The position numbers and the translations under genes were made by a program. Of a stretch of DNA of 16,103 nt, positions 15,401 to 16,103 are shown one piece after another. The notes below the pieces were generated by a model, which made no database searches, was not told where the DNA came from, and was given only the letters and a program-made list of their open reading frames with translations. The stretch comes from Candidatus Kerfeldbacteria bacterium. Its GTDB lineage: Bacteria > Patescibacteriota > Patescibacteriia > SBBC01 > CAIJZX01. The DNA lies in the NCBI GenBank assembly GCA_016217865.1, contig JACRFO010000098.1, positions 1 through 16,103 of the forward strand. Direction: 5' to 3'. The stretch's first letter is position 1. Each line of letters opens with the position of its first letter.

Positions 15401-16103
15401 CTGTCATCGCCGGTGCGACCCAGGAGACAACTTCTCCCGTGACTCGTCTTGGGACCGCCACAACTACGATTTTCACGTCGTTTACCGATGCTAATCAACC
15501 GGGAATCGGCGCATTCCGGGTGACATTCAAGGTTCGTCGTCCGGACAACGTTCTCGAAGATGTTCTCGCAAATAATCAGCCGAATGGCAGTGGCGGTGTC
15601 ATCGTCACCGACAACGGCGGGGGATCGTACACGGCTCAGTATATCTGGGATCCGGACGTGTCACAGGCGACCGGGCTCTATGATCTATACTTCATGGTCA
15701 GCGATGACAGTTCGGCCACGGCTACGGACGGTTTTGCCAACAACCTGGACGAGCTACAGGTGATCGAAGCTCCCCTGAACAGGCCGCCGGTAGTGGCCCG
15801 GGGGGTGACTTCAGTGTTGCCGTCTGCTGTGAATCGCTTTGGAAATGGTACAACCGTCGTATACGCTAATTTCTCAGACGATGACATTCCGGGAATAGGC
15901 GCTTTCACCGTGACTTTCAAGATTCGCGAACCGAATAACACGACCGAGGTCACGCTCGTGAACAATCAACCCAACGGTTTCGGGGGTGTTACTATTACGG
16001 CCCTGGGCGGCAACGGGTATCGGGCGACGTATACCTACAATCCCGCGGACAATCAAACGCTGGGGTTGTACGATCTCTATTTTTCGGTTTCCGACGGTCA
16101 AGC
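12496..16103 (+). CDS. Giant secreted protein: jelly-roll-like domain + tandem Ig-like repeats (3' end outside window)
   Basis: The frame is open from the ATG at 12496 to the window edge, 1202 complete codons without a stop. A weak GAGAAG precedes it, and the gap to the pentaheme stop is nine bases. Residues 1-32 form a signal peptide (KVYWFSVVLAVCFAATITHA). Residues ~34-200 look like a CBM4/9-type jelly roll: the opening NVVTNGTFTTDLSGW and the close ANLDDMVLDV fit that fold. From residue ~206, eight consecutive Ig-like repeats of ~126-130 residues follow, the last cut by the edge. Each has the core SP.SVNRIG, SD.D.Q, VTFSVR.P.N, DNGNGTYT..VDWNPAD, GLYDLR.RV and NLDEL. No CxxCH is seen in this part. 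Likely a long surface stalk, adhesin or matrix protein; glycan binding by the N-terminal domain is possible. Linkage to electron transfer rests on operon position only, and the C-terminus, which would show anchoring, is not in view. Confidence 0.88.
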   Translation, partial: MRQTNIHSGRHSKVYWFSVVLAVCFAATITHAANVVTNGTFTTDLSGWSTNTIVSSGTRAWDNTVFGAASGSIRYRSNNLANADYHVADSQYISTAINPATDTVFLSLYWYKTAVTKNASYDSIFVSVRPVGGSETVIWSEVQKPNSGQVLSGNVTPLNVTASFSQSGNYYLKVRVHVKSGTQTSYAQANLDDMVLDVRKPPPNSAPTVTAGSTTASPVSVNRIGTGTTTLTGNFTDTDNPAVGSFTVSFRVREPNNSTITNVVVNSANGQNGVTIASLGGSNYRATVNWDPASTATRGAYDFRFEVSDGQASAADDYASNLDELMVYSLSAPTITSGNTSASPVSVNRIGANTTRLSATWSDADNQPVDSFWVTFSVRKPDNTSQILVVDSLKNGSGGLVVVDNGNGTYTGYVDWNPADNETLGLYDLRCRVFDGTSATEDGYINNLDELTIVSQAAPTLTASVTTASPTSVNRIGTYTTRLSSTWSDPDGQAISSFRVTFSVREPDNITQFIVVDSSVSGTNGLTVVDNGNGTYTATVDWNPADVQTTGLYDLRCRVIDGAFAVEDGYASNLDELTVTSVSNNVPTVVAGMTSASPTSINRIGIGTTTLSVDFSDADQSAVGTFLVSFRVREPDNSTIVNIVVNSADGQNGVAILSLGGGNYRATVNWDPPSTTTRGAYDLRFEVSDGLASAADDYANNLDELTISSLSAPTITSGNTSASPVSVNRIGANTTRLSATWSDADSQPVDSFWVTFSVRKPDNTTQILVVDSLKNGSGGLVVVDNGNGTYTGYVDWNPADGETVGLYDLRCRVFDGSTAIEDGFANNLDELTVESQAPPAFTAGVTSASPLTVNRIGTDSARLSATWSDPDGQAISSFRVTFSVREPSNISQVIVVDSSVTGTNGLTVVDNGNGTYTAYVDWNPADGQTTGLYDLRCRVFDGLFGAEDGYAANLDELTVASIAANFPPSVIAGATQETTSPVTRLGTATTTIFTSFTDANQPGIGAFRVTFKVRRPDNVLEDVLANNQPNGSGGVIVTDNGGGSYTAQYIWDPDVSQATGLYDLYFMVSDDSSATATDGFANNLDELQVIEAPLNRPPVVARGVTSVLPSAVNRFGNGTTVVYANFSDDDIPGIGAFTVTFKIREPNNTTEVTLVNNQPNGFGGVTITALGGNGYRATYTYNPADNQTLGLYDLYFSVSDGQ
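13111..14250 (+). repeat. Higher-order repeat unit, first A-B-C copy (1140 bp)
   Basis: This block encodes Ig-like repeats 1-3 and matches the block starting at 14251. Bases 13479-13586 (108 bases) are identical to 14619-14726, and 13672-13730 are identical to 14812-14870. Conservation at synonymous positions indicates recent duplication or gene conversion. Confidence 0.85.
14251..15393 (+). repeat. Higher-order repeat unit, second A-B-C copy
   Basis: This block encodes Ig-like repeats 4-6. Repeat 4 resembles repeat 1 (VNSADGQNGV against VNSANGQNGV), repeat 5 is almost identical to repeat 2, and repeat 6 resembles repeat 3 (DPDGQAISSFRVTFSVREP in both). The B copies are the most similar, the A and C copies less so. 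Confidence 0.85.

Larger units (their letters stand above)
13111..16103 (+). repeat. Tandem array of at least eight ~378-390 bp coding repeats
   Basis: Repeat boundaries by the recurring APT/PPS...SVNRIG start are approximately 13111, 13489, 13867, 14251, 14629, 15007, 15394 and 15784; the eighth runs off the window. Repeats 1-3 (types A, B, C) are re-used as 4-6 in the same order with an offset of exactly 1140 bases. Repeats 7 and 8 share a separate type (PGIGAF, NNQPNG, LYDLYF). All lengths are multiples of three. Confidence 0.9.

Noticed and set aside
13111..16103. CRISPR-like or satellite-like array
   Set aside because: The period is 378-390 bases, coding, in frame and with diverged units; there are no short direct repeats with unique spacers.

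Overview
The window is one continuous co-directional gene cluster on the + strand, densely packed with secreted multiheme c-type cytochromes, six-bladed NHL beta-propeller proteins, one large outer-membrane beta-barrel and the start of a giant Ig-repeat surface protein. By direct count the six cytochromes carry 39 canonical CxxCH heme-binding motifs plus two expanded ones (CX5CH and CX3CH), so up to 41 hemes. No RNA gene, insertion sequence, phage gene or CRISPR array is visible. Every gene with a visible N-terminus begins with an export-type signal, although that of the second decaheme is weak, so the whole locus appears devoted to the envelope and cell surface.

The organism is probably a Gram-negative, anaerobic or facultative bacterium of the FCB group or an allied uncultivated phylum (Zixibacteria-like is my best guess). 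This rests on the beta-barrel, the lipoprotein, the multiheme content and one C-terminal tail of the 'YQNYPNPFNPST' / 'GMYFYRL' type (FlgD-Ig-like or T9SS-like). No marker gene is present, so this placement is tentative.

Layout: (1) 1-1208, the 3' part of an FN3 + NHL propeller protein; (2) 1275-2465, a decaheme cytochrome made of five two-heme units; (3) a strong hairpin at 2513-2555; (4) 2571-3650, an Ig-like + decaheme cytochrome; (5) 3647-4690, an NHL propeller lipoprotein; (6) 4683-5354, an OmcE-like tetraheme cytochrome; (7) 5351-7519, an outer-membrane beta-barrel; (8) 7523-8512, an NHL propeller; (9) 8509-9168, a second OmcE-like tetraheme cytochrome; (10) 9181-10242, an octaheme cytochrome; (11) 10259-11776, an NHL-like propeller + FN3 + sorting-type tail; (12) 11773-12486, a pentaheme cytochrome; (13) 12496 to the window end, a protein with an N-terminal jelly-roll-like domain followed by at least eight tandem ~126-residue Ig-like repeats, open at the 3' edge.

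From 2571 to 12486 the genes overlap by 4-8 bases or are separated by at most 16 bases, many through ATGA stop/start junctions, so they are very likely co-transcribed and translationally coupled. The inferred function is extracellular electron transfer: cytochromes carry electrons through the periplasm, across the outer membrane with the barrel, and along extracellular cytochromes, two of which resemble the tetraheme nanowire subunit OmcE. The propellers, each next to a cytochrome gene, may act as partners, scaffolds or assembly factors, and the Ig-repeat protein may act as a surface stalk or adhesin. The repeated [NHL propeller - tetraheme] pair on both sides of the barrel, and the four propellers interleaved with six cytochromes, are the most system-like features here.
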